Assembly: GCA_938040725.1 (NCBI GenBank)
Contig: CALHZX010000052.1
Span: 1 to 50,384 of the forward strand
Length of the DNA stretch: 50,384 nt
Direction: 5' to 3'
Source: an uncultured Actinomyces sp.
GTDB taxonomy: Bacteria > Actinomycetota > Actinomycetes > Actinomycetales > Actinomycetaceae
Shown here: positions 36,855 to 45,221 of the stretch, piece by piece
Layout: each line of letters begins with the position of its first letter
How positions within the stretch are numbered: the first letter of the stretch is position 1
The notes under the pieces: generated by a model
The model's database searches: none
What the model was told of the DNA's origin: nothing
Seen by the model: the letters and a program-made list of their open reading frames with translations, nothing else
Program-made: the position numbers and the translations under genes

Positions 36855-37574
36855 TCACTGCAGGGGCTGTCCCTGCGCGTCGTAGGCGTAGGAGCCGGAG
36901 CGAGCCACGATCATGATGAACTCGATGAGCGCCCAGATGGCGGCGATGGGCGCACCGATCAAGGTGATCGTCAGAATCAGCTGAATGACGCCCTTAGCGG
37001 TGTAGCCCAGGTAGAAGTTGTGAATGCCCAGGGCACCCACGAAGAACGCCAGGAGCAGGGCGATAATCCACTGCTTGGGGGCGCCAACGACGGGCTGGCC
37101 GTACGCGGGCTGGGCGTAACCGGGCTGGCCGTACGCCTGCTGGCCTGCGGCGTAAGCGGCCTGCTCGTAGCCGGGCTGCGCACCATAGCCGGGCTGCGCA
37201 CCATAGCCGGGCTGCGCACCTTCGGGTGCACCGTAGGGCGCCTGGTTCGCGGCGGACTCGGGGCCCGCCTGGGCGGAGGTTGCGTCGTAGGCGGTGCCGT
37301 AGGTGGTCGAGCCGGGCGTCGCGGTCGCCTCGTCGAAGGAGGGGGCCGAGGCCTGGGGGAAGGACGGCGCGTCGGGCGCGGGGACGGCGTCGGGGGCCGC
37401 AGCAGTATCGGGGGCGGCGTCGAATGCCGGAACCTCGGGGGCGGGAATCTCGCCGGCAGCGTCAACCGCGGGAGCGTCGGGAATCGAGAAGTCGGCCGAG
37501 GGAACCTCGGGGACGTTAACCTTCGCAGGATCCTCAGTGGAGAAGGGGGTGGCCTGCGGGTCGGGCGTCGTCAT
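36855..37574 (-). CDS. TM2 domain protein with long Pro/Ala/Gln-rich N-terminus
   Basis: 239 aa. Residues 1-150 are low-complexity and contain repeats, including GAQPGYGAQPGY and QPGYAQPAYGQP; the DNA of this part is an 18-bp tandem repeat around 37160-37215. The C-terminal ~85 residues form a TM2 domain: two membrane helices with the conserved GALGIHNFYLGYTAKGVIQL motif. TM2 proteins are of unknown function in bacteria. A start at ATG 37572-37574 follows AAAGG; longer frames are unsupported. It lies next to a second TM2 gene on the same strand but separated by a terminator. Confidence 0.85.
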   Translation of the reverse strand: MTTPDPQATPFSTEDPAKVNVPEVPSADFSIPDAPAVDAAGEIPAPEVPAFDAAPDTAAAPDAVPAPDAPSFPQASAPSFDEATATPGSTTYGTAYDATSAQAGPESAANQAPYGAPEGAQPGYGAQPGYGAQPGYEQAAYAAGQQAYGQPGYAQPAYGQPVVGAPKQWIIALLLAFFVGALGIHNFYLGYTAKGVIQLILTITLIGAPIAAIWALIEFIMIVARSGSYAYDAQGQPLQ

Positions 37575-37761
37575 GGGTGAGCCTTTCGATTGTCGTGGGG
37601 GGCCGCGAACGGCCGTACTGACATAGCCTAGCGTGCTCACACCCTCGTGCGAGAGTCGCGTCCACCCCGAAACGCCCCTGATTGATCCCGGAGGCCACGA
37701 ACCAGTGTCGTGGTTCCTCACCTCACAAACGATCACTCTCACCCTCGAGAGCACGCTCCGC

Positions 37762-37802
37762 CAATGAAAAAGCGTGGGGCCCGGCATCAAGCCGGGCCCC
37801 AC
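37762..37802 (-). terminator. Terminator of the downstream TM2 gene
   Basis: On the minus strand a perfect 12-bp stem GTGGGGCCCGGC/GCCGGGCCCCAC with a 5-nt loop is followed by GCTTTTTC. Confidence 0.93.
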
Positions 37803-37842
37803 GGGTAGTCTGACGCGCGCATCACGCGCGGAGCGCAGGTGC

Positions 37843-38169
37843 TCAGACGGTGGGAACGCCGTTGGAGTCCGTCGCGTAGATCCACTTGCCCATGAAGGCC
37901 ATGATGGCGCACGCGAGGCCCGCGATGCCAACCACGAGGACAATCAGGTAGCCGATGCCAGCCAGGGCACCGCTATCCGACGTGCCACCGATCACCATGA
38001 GGACGTAGCCGAGAACCAGAGCGGCGACGCGAATCGCGCCAACCTTCATGTGGCCGAGGTAGAAGTCGCCGGCGGCGATACCGCCGAGGAGCAGGTTGAG
38101 CAGGCCAGCGACCATGCGGGACTTGCCCTGGACGGGAGCGTTGTAACCAGGCTGCTGAGGAGCGGACAT
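37843..38169 (-). CDS. Small TM2 domain protein
   Basis: 108 aa. After a short Pro/Gln-rich N-terminus (MSAPQQPGYNAPVQG) the TM2 domain follows: KSRMVAGLLNLLLGGIAAGD FYLGH with the conserved aromatic-LG motif, then two further hydrophobic stretches. It is a paralogue of the neighbouring TM2 protein at 36855-37574 but without the long repeat tail. A strong terminator lies 40 bp downstream, so it is monocistronic. Function is unknown. Confidence 0.87.
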   Translation of the reverse strand: MSAPQQPGYNAPVQGKSRMVAGLLNLLLGGIAAGDFYLGHMKVGAIRVAALVLGYVLMVIGGTSDSGALAGIGYLIVLVVGIAGLACAIMAFMGKWIYATDSNGVPTV

Positions 38170-38326
38170 GTTGTCTCCTATGTGTTGATGACCCCTGGGA
38201 TAAGGGCGTTTTCTAAAAACACGGTCAGACTACCGAAGCATTTGCATTTTGTACAATATCCTCCCCATTTTATGTTACGGATCACAGGTTAATTACTTTC
38301 GTTCGTCGCAGTGCGACTTTCTTCCA

Positions 38327-38332
38327 TAGACT
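38327..38332 (+). promoter_or_regulatory. -10 element consistent with a leaderless mutY transcript
   Basis: TAGACT ends 6 bp before the GTG start of mutY (38339), so transcription would begin at or next to the start codon. No Shine-Dalgarno is present. Confidence 0.45.
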
Positions 38333-38338
38333 GACTGG

Positions 38339-39262
38339 GTGTTCACAAATCCGACGGCTGAGGCCTCGCGATCACTCCTGATCGACCTGCCCCATTGGTT
38401 CGCCGCACATCAGCGCAACCTGCCCATGCGCGCAGCCGACGTCTCCGACTGGGGAACCCTCGTCTTTGAGATCATGAGCCAGCAGACCCCCATCTCGCGG
38501 GTCCAGCCGATCTGGCTTGAGTGGATGGAACGCTGGCCTACCCCCGCCGATCTCGCTGCCGCATCCTCGGCAGACATCATCGTCGCCTGGGCAAACCTCG
38601 GATACCCCTCCCGTGCCCTGCGCCTCAAGGCATGCGCGTCCGCGATCATCGAGAAGCACGACGGCGAGGTCCCGCTCACCATGAAGGAACTCACCCTCCT
38701 GCCGGGCGTCGGCACCTACACCGCATCCGCGCTGCTCGCCTTCCGCCACGGAATCCGCGTGCCCGTCCTGGACACGAACGTGCGTCGCGTGCTGGTCAGA
38801 TTTCTCGACGGCCGAGAGTTCCCACCCCACTCGACGCCCTCGAAAGCGGAAACGACCCGCGCCGAAGCGCTCCTCCCAGAAAATGGGCGCGAGGCAGCCG
38901 ACGTCAGTTTGTCGCTCATGGAATTCGGCGCCCTCGTGTGCACCCAGCTGAGTCCCTCGTGCGACGAGTGCGCGATACACGCGAATTGCGTGTGGGCCGC
39001 CGCGGGATACCCGAAGGACGAGAAGCGCCCCACGCCCCAGCCCTACGTCGGCACCGACCGCCAGGCGCGCGGCCGCATCATGAAAGCCCTGCGCACCGCA
39101 CACTTCGAAGGCAAGGAAGGCCTCACCAAGCGCAAAGTCCTCGACGCCGCCCGCATCGACGGCGGCGACCGCTACCAGCCCTCACGCGTGTACCGCGCCC
39201 TCCTCAAAGACGGCATGATCGTCTACGACGAGGACACCAAGCGCGTCACGCTCCCCCGATAA
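38339..39262 (+). CDS. mutY: A/G-specific adenine DNA glycosylase
   Basis: 307 aa. Removes adenine mispaired with 8-oxoguanine. The helix-hairpin-helix is LLPGVGTYTASALLAF, followed by VPVLDTNVRRVLVRF with the catalytic Asp. The expected catalytic Glu is in FEIMSQQTPISRV. The 4Fe-4S cluster cysteines are CTQLSPSCDECAIHANC. The C-terminal part is a winged-helix-like segment (RKVLDAARIDGGDRYQPSRVY) rather than the usual NUDIX-like 8-oxoG-recognition domain, as in shorter actinobacterial members. The GTG start is required because the conserved LPHWFAAHQRNLPMR lies close to the N-terminus; the message may be leaderless. Confidence 0.92.
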   Translation: MFTNPTAEASRSLLIDLPHWFAAHQRNLPMRAADVSDWGTLVFEIMSQQTPISRVQPIWLEWMERWPTPADLAAASSADIIVAWANLGYPSRALRLKACASAIIEKHDGEVPLTMKELTLLPGVGTYTASALLAFRHGIRVPVLDTNVRRVLVRFLDGREFPPHSTPSKAETTRAEALLPENGREAADVSLSLMEFGALVCTQLSPSCDECAIHANCVWAAAGYPKDEKRPTPQPYVGTDRQARGRIMKALRTAHFEGKEGLTKRKVLDAARIDGGDRYQPSRVYRALLKDGMIVYDEDTKRVTLPR

Positions 39263-39344
39263 CGCCGCAGGCACGAGGCCGGGGCCGGGGACCCTTCACC
39301 CGAGGAACGCCGCCCCGGGAGGCACCCACGGCCTCGTCGATCAG

Positions 39345-40685
39345 TCAGTAGCGGATGGCGTCGATCGGCTTGATGCGCACGGCCGCGAGCGCGGGGATGA
39401 TCCCGCACAGTGCGCCGATGCTCGTGGAGATGGCGACGCCCGCGATGGCGGCGCCGACCGGGAAGGCCGGGGTGTCGCTGAGCGTGACCCCCAGAGCCTC
39501 GAGGGGCAGGAATCGCACGACCACGATCGCGATGCCCACGCCAATGACGCCGGCGACGAAGGTCGCGACGACGGACTCCATGAAGACCGCGAAGAAGACG
39601 CGCGCCGCGGAGGCGCCGACGGCCCGCCGGATGCCGATCTCGCGCACGCGCTGGCGCACGGTCACGATGGCGACGTTGAGCAGGCCCAGAGCGCCCAGGA
39701 ACACGATGATGCCGCCGATGACCATGATGACGTTGGAGATCGTGCCGAGCTGCTCCTCCCCGATGTCCTCATGCTCACCGCCGGAGACGGAGACCTTCCA
39801 GCCCTCGCCGAGGATCGAGGCCAGGGCACGCGGCAGGGTCTCGCGAGCCTGGTCGGCGTTCTCGGTGCCTACCCACGCGATCATGGCCGGCGAGGTCATC
39901 TGCGGGAAGGACACGCGCGCCGCGTCGTAGTGCGCGAACACGGTCGGCATCTCGTAGGAGCTCTTCGACTTGGTGACGCCGACGACGCGCATCGCGACGC
40001 CGTCGCTCGTGTGCAGGACGATCGGCACCTGGTCGATGGGGGCGCGCCCGAGCTGATCCCACAGGGTCTGCGAGATGACGACGGGAATCAGGCGCTGGTC
40101 GGCGTCGCTGCTCTCGACCCAGCGTCCCGCGAGCATGCGGGTGCGGTAGATAACCGCGTAGGAGGGGTCCACGCCCTGGAACGCGACGCCGTCAACCATG
40201 TCGCCGATCTTCGTCAGGGGATAGCCGCGGAATTGTCCGCTGGCCCGGGCCTGGCGGGTTTCGACGATCTCACCGCCCCCGCTGGAAAAGCGCGACCAGT
40301 AGTGGATGTCCGTGCGCTCGGCCAGGGTGGCCATGGCCTCCCCGATCATGTCCTTCTCATCGGGGCGCGTCGCCGTCTGCGCGCCGGCAGGTGAGGCATC
40401 GACTCCCGTCCCGGAGACGTCCTGGTACGGGCCGCTGCCTGACGGCCCCTCCGAGGACGCCGAGGAGCTTTCGGGGGTCAGTCGCAAGGTGACCGAGCGT
40501 CCCTCGTACAGCTCCGCCAACTCGCGCGAGGACTGCAGGAGCAGGTCACCCAGCGCGATCACGATCGTCATCGCAGCGACGGCCGCGACCACGCCCACGA
40601 GGGAGAGGACGACGCGCGCCTTCTGCACCTTGACCTCGCCCCACGCTTCGATGAGTGCACCCAGGATCTGACTAATGGCGTTCAC
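39345..40685 (-). CDS. MacB-like ABC transporter permease
   Basis: 446 aa. One N-terminal membrane helix (VVLSLVGVVAAVAAMTIVIALG), a ~230-residue extracytoplasmic MacB-type domain, then three C-terminal helices with the FtsX signature (VTVRQRVREIGIRRAVGASAARVFFAVFMES). GTG 40683-40685 is the start; it overlaps the end of the ATPase gene by 14 bp. With the ATPase (40672-41535) and the adaptor (41532-42617) it forms a three-gene tripartite exporter operon as in MacAB, probably moving a peptide, lipid or antibiotic. The substrate is unknown. Confidence 0.88.
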   Translation of the reverse strand: MNAISQILGALIEAWGEVKVQKARVVLSLVGVVAAVAAMTIVIALGDLLLQSSRELAELYEGRSVTLRLTPESSSASSEGPSGSGPYQDVSGTGVDASPAGAQTATRPDEKDMIGEAMATLAERTDIHYWSRFSSGGGEIVETRQARASGQFRGYPLTKIGDMVDGVAFQGVDPSYAVIYRTRMLAGRWVESSDADQRLIPVVISQTLWDQLGRAPIDQVPIVLHTSDGVAMRVVGVTKSKSSYEMPTVFAHYDAARVSFPQMTSPAMIAWVGTENADQARETLPRALASILGEGWKVSVSGGEHEDIGEEQLGTISNVIMVIGGIIVFLGALGLLNVAIVTVRQRVREIGIRRAVGASAARVFFAVFMESVVATFVAGVIGVGIAIVVVRFLPLEALGVTLSDTPAFPVGAAIAGVAISTSIGALCGIIPALAAVRIKPIDAIRY

Positions 40686-41535
40686 TACTCCCCTCCTCCG
40701 TCGTCGTGGGGGACGAGGCCTGCTCGGCTTCCGGGTCGCCCTCGGCGGGCGGCAGCGAGGGTTCAGCCGCAGCGGGTTCTGTGCCCGCCTGCTCGGTCCC
40801 GGCCTCGTCGCCCGAGTGCACCACCTCCGCGCGGTGCGCGAGAGCGGCGGGATCCCCTGCCTCGTGCAGGGTGCCGTCGTAGAGCTCGTAGGCGCGCTGC
40901 GCCCGCGCGGCCACCGCCATGTCGTGCGTGATGACGATGAGGGCAGCGTTGGACTCGCGGGCGACCTCCTCGAGGAGGGCCATGACGACGCGGCCCGTGT
41001 CCGTGTCGAGGGCGCCCGTCGGCTCGTCGGCGAGGATGACGCGCGGGCGGCGCACGAGGGCACGCGCGATCGCGATGCGCTGCTGCTCGCCGCCGCTCAT
41101 CTCGCCCGGGTACGAGTCCGCGCGCTCCCCCAGGCCCACACGCTCCAACATGTCGAGGGCAATCGAGCGCCTGCGCAGCAGCTGAGGGCCCGGCGCATAC
41201 AGGAGGGGAACCTCGACGTTCTCGGCGGCCGTGCGCGCCGAGAAGATGTTGAACTGCTGGAACACGAAACCGAAATCTTCACCGCGCATGCGAGCACGGC
41301 GCCCCTCCCCCAGGCGCGTCGTATCCACCCCGTCCAGCTCGTACGTGCCCGAGGTCGGGGCATCCAACAGGCCAATGATGTTGAGCATCGTGGACTTACC
41401 CGTGCCCGAGCGACCGCCGATGGACACGTGCTCGCCCTGGGCGACATCCAGATTGACACCGCGCAGAATGTGCAGATCCTCCCCGTCAGGCAGGGTCACC
41501 GTGCGGGTCACGTCCCGCAGGCACACGAGACTCAT
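40672..41535 (-). CDS. MacB/LolD-type ABC transporter ATPase
   Basis: 287 aa. All ATPase motifs are intact: Walker A GRSGTGKST, Q-loop VFQQFN, signature MSGGEQQRIAIARAL, Walker B VILADEPTGALD and the switch histidine VITHD. The first ~235 residues are the nucleotide-binding domain; the last ~50 are a low-complexity tail (AGTEQAGTEPAAAEPS) that contains a one-mismatch copy of the dispersed word (40796-40809). The ATG overlaps the adaptor stop (ATGA) and the stop lies inside the permease start region, so the three genes are translationally coupled. Confidence 0.93.
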   Translation of the reverse strand: MSLVCLRDVTRTVTLPDGEDLHILRGVNLDVAQGEHVSIGGRSGTGKSTMLNIIGLLDAPTSGTYELDGVDTTRLGEGRRARMRGEDFGFVFQQFNIFSARTAAENVEVPLLYAPGPQLLRRRSIALDMLERVGLGERADSYPGEMSGGEQQRIAIARALVRRPRVILADEPTGALDTDTGRVVMALLEEVARESNAALIVITHDMAVAARAQRAYELYDGTLHEAGDPAALAHRAEVVHSGDEAGTEQAGTEPAAAEPSLPPAEGDPEAEQASSPTTTEEGSSERH

Positions 41536-42617
41536 TGCGCGCCCGCCCCGCCGGTCGAGCCGCCCGCGCCGCCAGCCCGACCGGAGTCCGCACCGCCCAA
41601 GGGACCATCCTGGTAGTCCTGATCGTCCTTGTTCGAGGTCGGGGTGAACTCGAGGATCTCCTCGCCCTCCGTCAATCCCTCCTTCACCTCGACCATCTTG
41701 CCGTCGGTAATGCCCAGGGTGACGGCGCGCTTCTCAGGCTTGGTGGGGTCGGAGGTCGGCAGGTAGACGGAGCCGGACTGGTAGCGCCCCTCGACCGCGG
41801 AGAGCGGCACCGCGAGAACGCCCGTCGCCGAGCCCGCCGTCATCTCGAGGGTCACCTGCAGGCCCGCAAACACCGTCTGGTCTCCAGGGATCGCGCAGCG
41901 GGCCTTCAGATCCGTCGAGGACGAGGCGCCGTTATCGGAACCGGTGTTCGACTTCGGGTCCTGTGCCTTGCCAGTCGGGCTCACCAGCTTGACGTCCGAG
42001 CACTCGAAGGGCGCGGGACCGTTCTTAATCGTGACGGTCGCCGTCGAGGGCGCGTCCTGCAGGCGATACATCTGGTCCGCACTCAGGGAGGCGACCGCAG
42101 AGAAAGTCGCCGGGGCGACAGTCGCCACCGTGTCGCCGATCGCGAACTGCTGGCCTTCCAGCACACTCGTCGACACCGTTCCATCACCGGGCGACACGAC
42201 CGTCTCGTACTTGTACGTCGGATCGGCGGTCTCAACGCTCACATTACCGTCCTCGTCGGTCACCTGACGGGTCTCGCCCGGGATTTCCTTGCGAATCTGG
42301 ACAATGGAGTCACCCTTGGACACCTTGGCGCCGTCATTGACGAAGGTCCGCACGACGTTGCCGTCCAGAGTCGCGCGGGCGACGACCGGCTCATCCGCCT
42401 GGATCGTGCCCGTGACGCTCACTGTGTTCGTGATGTCGGCGCGACCCACCTCGATCATCATCTGCCCGAAGCTGCCTCCCGGGTCCATGCCATCGGTCCC
42501 CTCGTCCTCCTGGGCGGCCGGGAAGAACGCGAACTTCACCAAGGAGAGAGCGATAACTACCCAGGCCAGAACCTTGACAACGTCGAGCACCTGGGCGGTG
42601 CGGGTCTTGTGTGCCAC
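41532..42617 (-). CDS. Membrane-fusion / HlyD-like adaptor of the exporter
   Basis: 361 aa. One N-terminal membrane helix (VVKVLAWVVIALSLVKFAFF) anchors an extracytoplasmic chain with the MacA/RND-adaptor pattern: VSVTGTIQADEPVVARATLDGNV, a lipoyl-like VNDGAKVSKGDSIVQI repeated as SVLEGQQFAIGDTVATV, a beta-barrel and a C-terminal RAVTLGITDGKMVEVKEGL EGEEIL region. The last ~30 residues are Gly/Asp-rich. The start is GTG 42615-42617 with GAAGGAGA upstream. First gene of the three-gene operon, with its own promoter. Confidence 0.88.
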   Translation of the reverse strand: MAHKTRTAQVLDVVKVLAWVVIALSLVKFAFFPAAQEDEGTDGMDPGGSFGQMMIEVGRADITNTVSVTGTIQADEPVVARATLDGNVVRTFVNDGAKVSKGDSIVQIRKEIPGETRQVTDEDGNVSVETADPTYKYETVVSPGDGTVSTSVLEGQQFAIGDTVATVAPATFSAVASLSADQMYRLQDAPSTATVTIKNGPAPFECSDVKLVSPTGKAQDPKSNTGSDNGASSSTDLKARCAIPGDQTVFAGLQVTLEMTAGSATGVLAVPLSAVEGRYQSGSVYLPTSDPTKPEKRAVTLGITDGKMVEVKEGLTEGEEILEFTPTSNKDDQDYQDGPLGGADSGRAGGAGGSTGGAGAQ

Positions 42618-42648
42618 GTGCGTCTCCTTCGATGAACGGCGTTGCTCA

Positions 42649-42678
42649 ATTGTAAGGTGCGCCTCATTCAGGTAGCAA
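42649..42678 (-). promoter_or_regulatory. Promoter of the tripartite exporter operon
   Basis: On the minus strand TTGCTA (42673-42678) and TACAAT (42649-42654) are 18 bp apart, about 35 bp upstream of the adaptor start. Confidence 0.65.
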
Positions 42679-42778
42679 GGTTTCCCGCTTCTTATCAGGG
42701 TTTTCTCAGGGGCTTCCCGTTGGCTGGGCAGCGTGCTTCCATGCCCTACGATGGGGATCGAACCGACGAAAGGCTGCC

Positions 42779-43390
42779 ATGATCCGCCGCGCCACGCCCG
42801 CAGACGCCGAGGCCCTCTCCGACCTCTCACGCACCTGCTTCACTCAGACCTTCGGGCACCTCTACACACCCTCCGACCTCGAGGCCTTCCTCGACGAGGC
42901 TTACTCCCCCACCGTCCTGCGCGCCGAACTCAACGACCCCGAGCGCGCGACGTGGCTCCTCTTTGACGAGCCAGTTGACGAGGCCGGGGCAACGCTCTCC
43001 TCCGGCGACCACCCGGGCACGCCCGACCCCGGAGACGAGGCCCCGGCCTCGTCCCTCTCACAAGCTCCCATCGGCTACGTGACCGCATGCCCCGCGCACC
43101 TGCCCCACCCCGACGTCGCGCCCGGCGACGGCGAGGTTCAGCGCCTCTACATCCTGCAGGGACACCAAGGTGGGGGCCGCGGTACCGTGCTGCTTCGCAC
43201 CGCGCTGGACTGGCTCGAGCGCGGCGGCCCACGCACCCTCTGGATCGGCGTGTGGAGCGAAAACTACGGGGCGCAGCGCTTCTATGCGCGCCACGGCTTC
43301 GAAATCGTCGGCGACTACTCCTTCATGGTGGGCGACCACGCCGACCACGAACTCATCACGCGCCGCCTCCCGCGAGCGCTTGACGCGTGA
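42779..43390 (+). CDS. GNAT-family N-acetyltransferase with a repeat-born insertion
   Basis: 203 aa. The acetyl-CoA binding motif is VQRLYILQGHQGGGRGTVLL, followed by LWIGVWSENYGAQRFYARHGFEIVGDY, the conserved end of the GNAT fold. It resembles small-molecule or RimI-like acetyltransferases; the substrate is unknown. Between ATWLLFDEP (about residue 64) and IGYVTACP (about residue 98) there is a ~30-residue Pro/Gly/Asp/Ser-rich insertion that is absent in typical relatives. That insertion contains the dispersed word in direct (42977-42990) and inverted (43040-43053) orientation. Start ATG 42779 follows GAAAGGCTGCC. Confidence 0.88.
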   Translation: MIRRATPADAEALSDLSRTCFTQTFGHLYTPSDLEAFLDEAYSPTVLRAELNDPERATWLLFDEPVDEAGATLSSGDHPGTPDPGDEAPASSLSQAPIGYVTACPAHLPHPDVAPGDGEVQRLYILQGHQGGGRGTVLLRTALDWLERGGPRTLWIGVWSENYGAQRFYARHGFEIVGDYSFMVGDHADHELITRRLPRALDA

Positions 43391-43434
43391 GTGGCGTGTC
43401 AGTGGCGTGTCAGTGGCGCGTCAGTGGCGCGCGC
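43391..43434. repeat. Four tandem 11-bp units after the GNAT stop
   Basis: GTGGCGTGTCA occurs twice exactly (43391, 43402), then GTGGCGCGTCA (43413) and GTGGCGCGCGC (43424). The array begins one base after the GNAT stop codon. Confidence 0.88.
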
Positions 43435-43454
43435 ACCAACGCTCATAGGCGAAA

Positions 43455-43483
43455 GGGCCCGGAGGCGTCATGCCTCGGGGCCC
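43455..43483 (-). terminator. Terminator of trxA (perhaps bidirectional)
   Basis: A 12-bp stem with one mismatch, GGGCCCGGAGGC/GCCTCGGGGCCC, around a 5-nt loop; on the minus strand it is followed by CTTTCG. It lies between the converging GNAT and thioredoxin genes. Confidence 0.75.
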
Positions 43484-43499
43484 TCCCCACGTTGCGTCG

Positions 43500-43865
43500 T
43501 CAGGCCTGCTCGGACTCGGCGATCTTCTTGCGCACGTCATCCATGTCCAGGTTCTGGATCTGCGAAATCAGATCCTCGAGCGCGGACAGCGGCAGGGCAC
43601 CGGACTGGCGGAACACCGCGATACCGTCGCGGAACGCCATGAGGGTCGGGATCGACGTGATCTGCGCGGCCATCGCCAGCTGCTGCTGATCATCCGTATC
43701 GATCTTGCCGAACACGATGTCCGGGTACTTCTCGGAAGCCTCTTCAAAGATGGGGCCGAACTGGCGGCACGGGCCGCACCAGGTCGCCCAGAAATCCACC
43801 AGCACGATGCCGCCGGCGGACACGGTCTGCTCGAAGTTCTCCTGCGTGAGAGTAACGGTAGCCAT
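43500..43865 (-). CDS. trxA: Thioredoxin
   Basis: 121 aa. Cytoplasmic disulfide reductase with the active site WCGPC (C30, C33), preceded by VDFWA, and the cis-proline region TSIPTLMAF. Length is that of a single thioredoxin domain plus a short C-terminal helix. It would reduce MsrB, ribonucleotide reductase and other targets. Monocistronic; the TetR gene upstream on the same strand is separated by about 95 bp. Confidence 0.96.
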   Translation of the reverse strand: MATVTLTQENFEQTVSAGGIVLVDFWATWCGPCRQFGPIFEEASEKYPDIVFGKIDTDDQQQLAMAAQITSIPTLMAFRDGIAVFRQSGALPLSALEDLISQIQNLDMDDVRKKIAESEQA

Positions 43866-43961
43866 GATTCTCCTGTTGTCGCCGGCTAACCCGACGGTGA
43901 TCGAGGCGCAGGCTTGGTGCCCACGCGTGAAGTGTCTTATTCAACGGGCGCGGCGCGCCCA

Positions 43962-44600
43962 CTATTCCCCTGAGGGAAGATCCGCGGTCGTGACGTGGCG
44001 CACGTTTTCCTCCGAGGCGCCCAAGCCTCGCAAAATGAACGTCTCCACCAACGTCAGCGCGGACTCGCGATGCTCCGGATCTTGCGGCAGACGCTGCCCC
44101 TGCAGCGTCGCGTGAATCAGGTGCACCGCGCCGAGCGTATTCTGCTGAGCGATCAGCCCGCGCTCCATGGCCTCGTCAAGAATGCCGATGAGGACCTCAC
44201 CCACAACACCCGCATGATCATGCAGGTGCGAGGCGCCTTGGCCGGACATGTGACGGCGCAGACCCATTCCAGCCTTCACGTGGTAGCGGCCAATCATCTG
44301 CAGGTGGGAACGAATGTAAATGCGCAGGCCCATCAGGGGATCCGGCTCAGCTTCGAGGCGCTGAGTCAGCACGCGCGCGAACTCGCTCGTCACCTCGCGT
44401 ATGTAGGCGAGCAGGAGCACTTCCTTGTCCGCGAAATGGTTATAGACCGCCGTGCGACCGACGCCCGCGCGCTCCGCGATCTGGCTCATCGTGATCGACT
44501 CGAAGGACTGCTCGCCCATGAGCGACCCCAGGGCCTCGAACAGGCGCGCGCGAGTCAGCTCGCGGTGAGAGGCAAGGGACTCCCCAATAATCTTCGGCAT
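43962..44600 (-). CDS. TetR/AcrR-family transcriptional regulator
   Basis: 212 aa. The N-terminal helix-turn-helix is clear: LFEALGSLMGEQSFESITMS followed by QIAERAGVGRTAVYNHFADK. The C-terminal ligand/dimer domain (about residues 70-212) is family-variable and gives no hint of the effector. It contains a His-rich segment (GASHLHDHAG), which could bind a metal. Nearby transporter genes (39345-42617) are possible targets but are not adjacent. Confidence 0.92.
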   Translation of the reverse strand: MPKIIGESLASHRELTRARLFEALGSLMGEQSFESITMSQIAERAGVGRTAVYNHFADKEVLLLAYIREVTSEFARVLTQRLEAEPDPLMGLRIYIRSHLQMIGRYHVKAGMGLRRHMSGQGASHLHDHAGVVGEVLIGILDEAMERGLIAQQNTLGAVHLIHATLQGQRLPQDPEHRESALTLVETFILRGLGASEENVRHVTTADLPSGE

Positions 44601-44665
44601 GCGCTTATTCTGACATCTTTCCCCTCAGTGTCGTCAAATTGTGGCTGCGCGCCGGTTGCCCATCC

Positions 44666-45085
44666 TTAGCGAGCGCAGCGGGCGACCACGGCCTCGACGA
44701 TGGGGAAGTCTGCGACGATCCACGGGAGCGCGGCGAGGTCCGCGAGGGGCACCCACCGGGCCTCAAGGTGCGACGCGCCCACGCGCGGAGAGGGCGAACC
44801 AGGCGCGACCTCGGCGAGCCACACGCCCATGACGCGACCGCCCACAATCGGCCACCACTGGCCGCCCTCAGGGCACACGCGTTCACCCACGGCCAGGCGC
44901 GCGCCGAGCTCCTCGACTATCTCGCGCTCAAGGGCTTTTACTGGATCCTCATTGTCCTCGACCTTGCCGCCGGGCAGCTCGAACTGACCGCGCAGCTCCT
45001 GCGGGTACGCTCGCGAGCAGGCGAGCAACGTCGTGGGCGCACTCAGCGAATCGACGATCGCGGCGGCCACCACGGGACGAGTCAT
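44666..45085 (-). CDS. Nudix hydrolase, MutT-like
   Basis: 139 aa. The Nudix box is complete: GGKVEDNEDPVKALEREIVE followed by ELGA, with all catalytic glutamates. The strand LPGGKVED and the N-terminal VVAAAIV match MutT-type oxidised-nucleotide pyrophosphatases; a role in cleaning 8-oxo-dGTP or CTP is likely but not proven. ATG 45083-45085 follows a GGAG site; an earlier in-frame Met is less likely. The last codons include ACCACGGCCTCGACGAT on the plus strand, a 17-nt word that also occurs in cas3 (around 23681). Confidence 0.88.
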   Translation of the reverse strand: MTRPVVAAAIVDSLSAPTTLLACSRAYPQELRGQFELPGGKVEDNEDPVKALEREIVEELGARLAVGERVCPEGGQWWPIVGGRVMGVWLAEVAPGSPSPRVGASHLEARWVPLADLAALPWIVADFPIVEAVVARCAR

Positions 45086-45221
45086 GGGAACTCCAATCAA
45101 TCAGGCGAGCCCAGTGTATCTGGAGGGAGAACGCATGCCAGATCTGGACGGCAGACGCCAGCGGCGTACACCTGGCATCTCCTATTCCTCATCTTCCTTA
45201 TCGAACCGACAAGTGGCGCCA

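Noticed and set aside
34886..36916. 676-codon plus-strand frame opposite the Pro-rich hypothetical gene and dcd
   Set aside because: It spans two clear genes on the other strand, and dcd is unmistakable.
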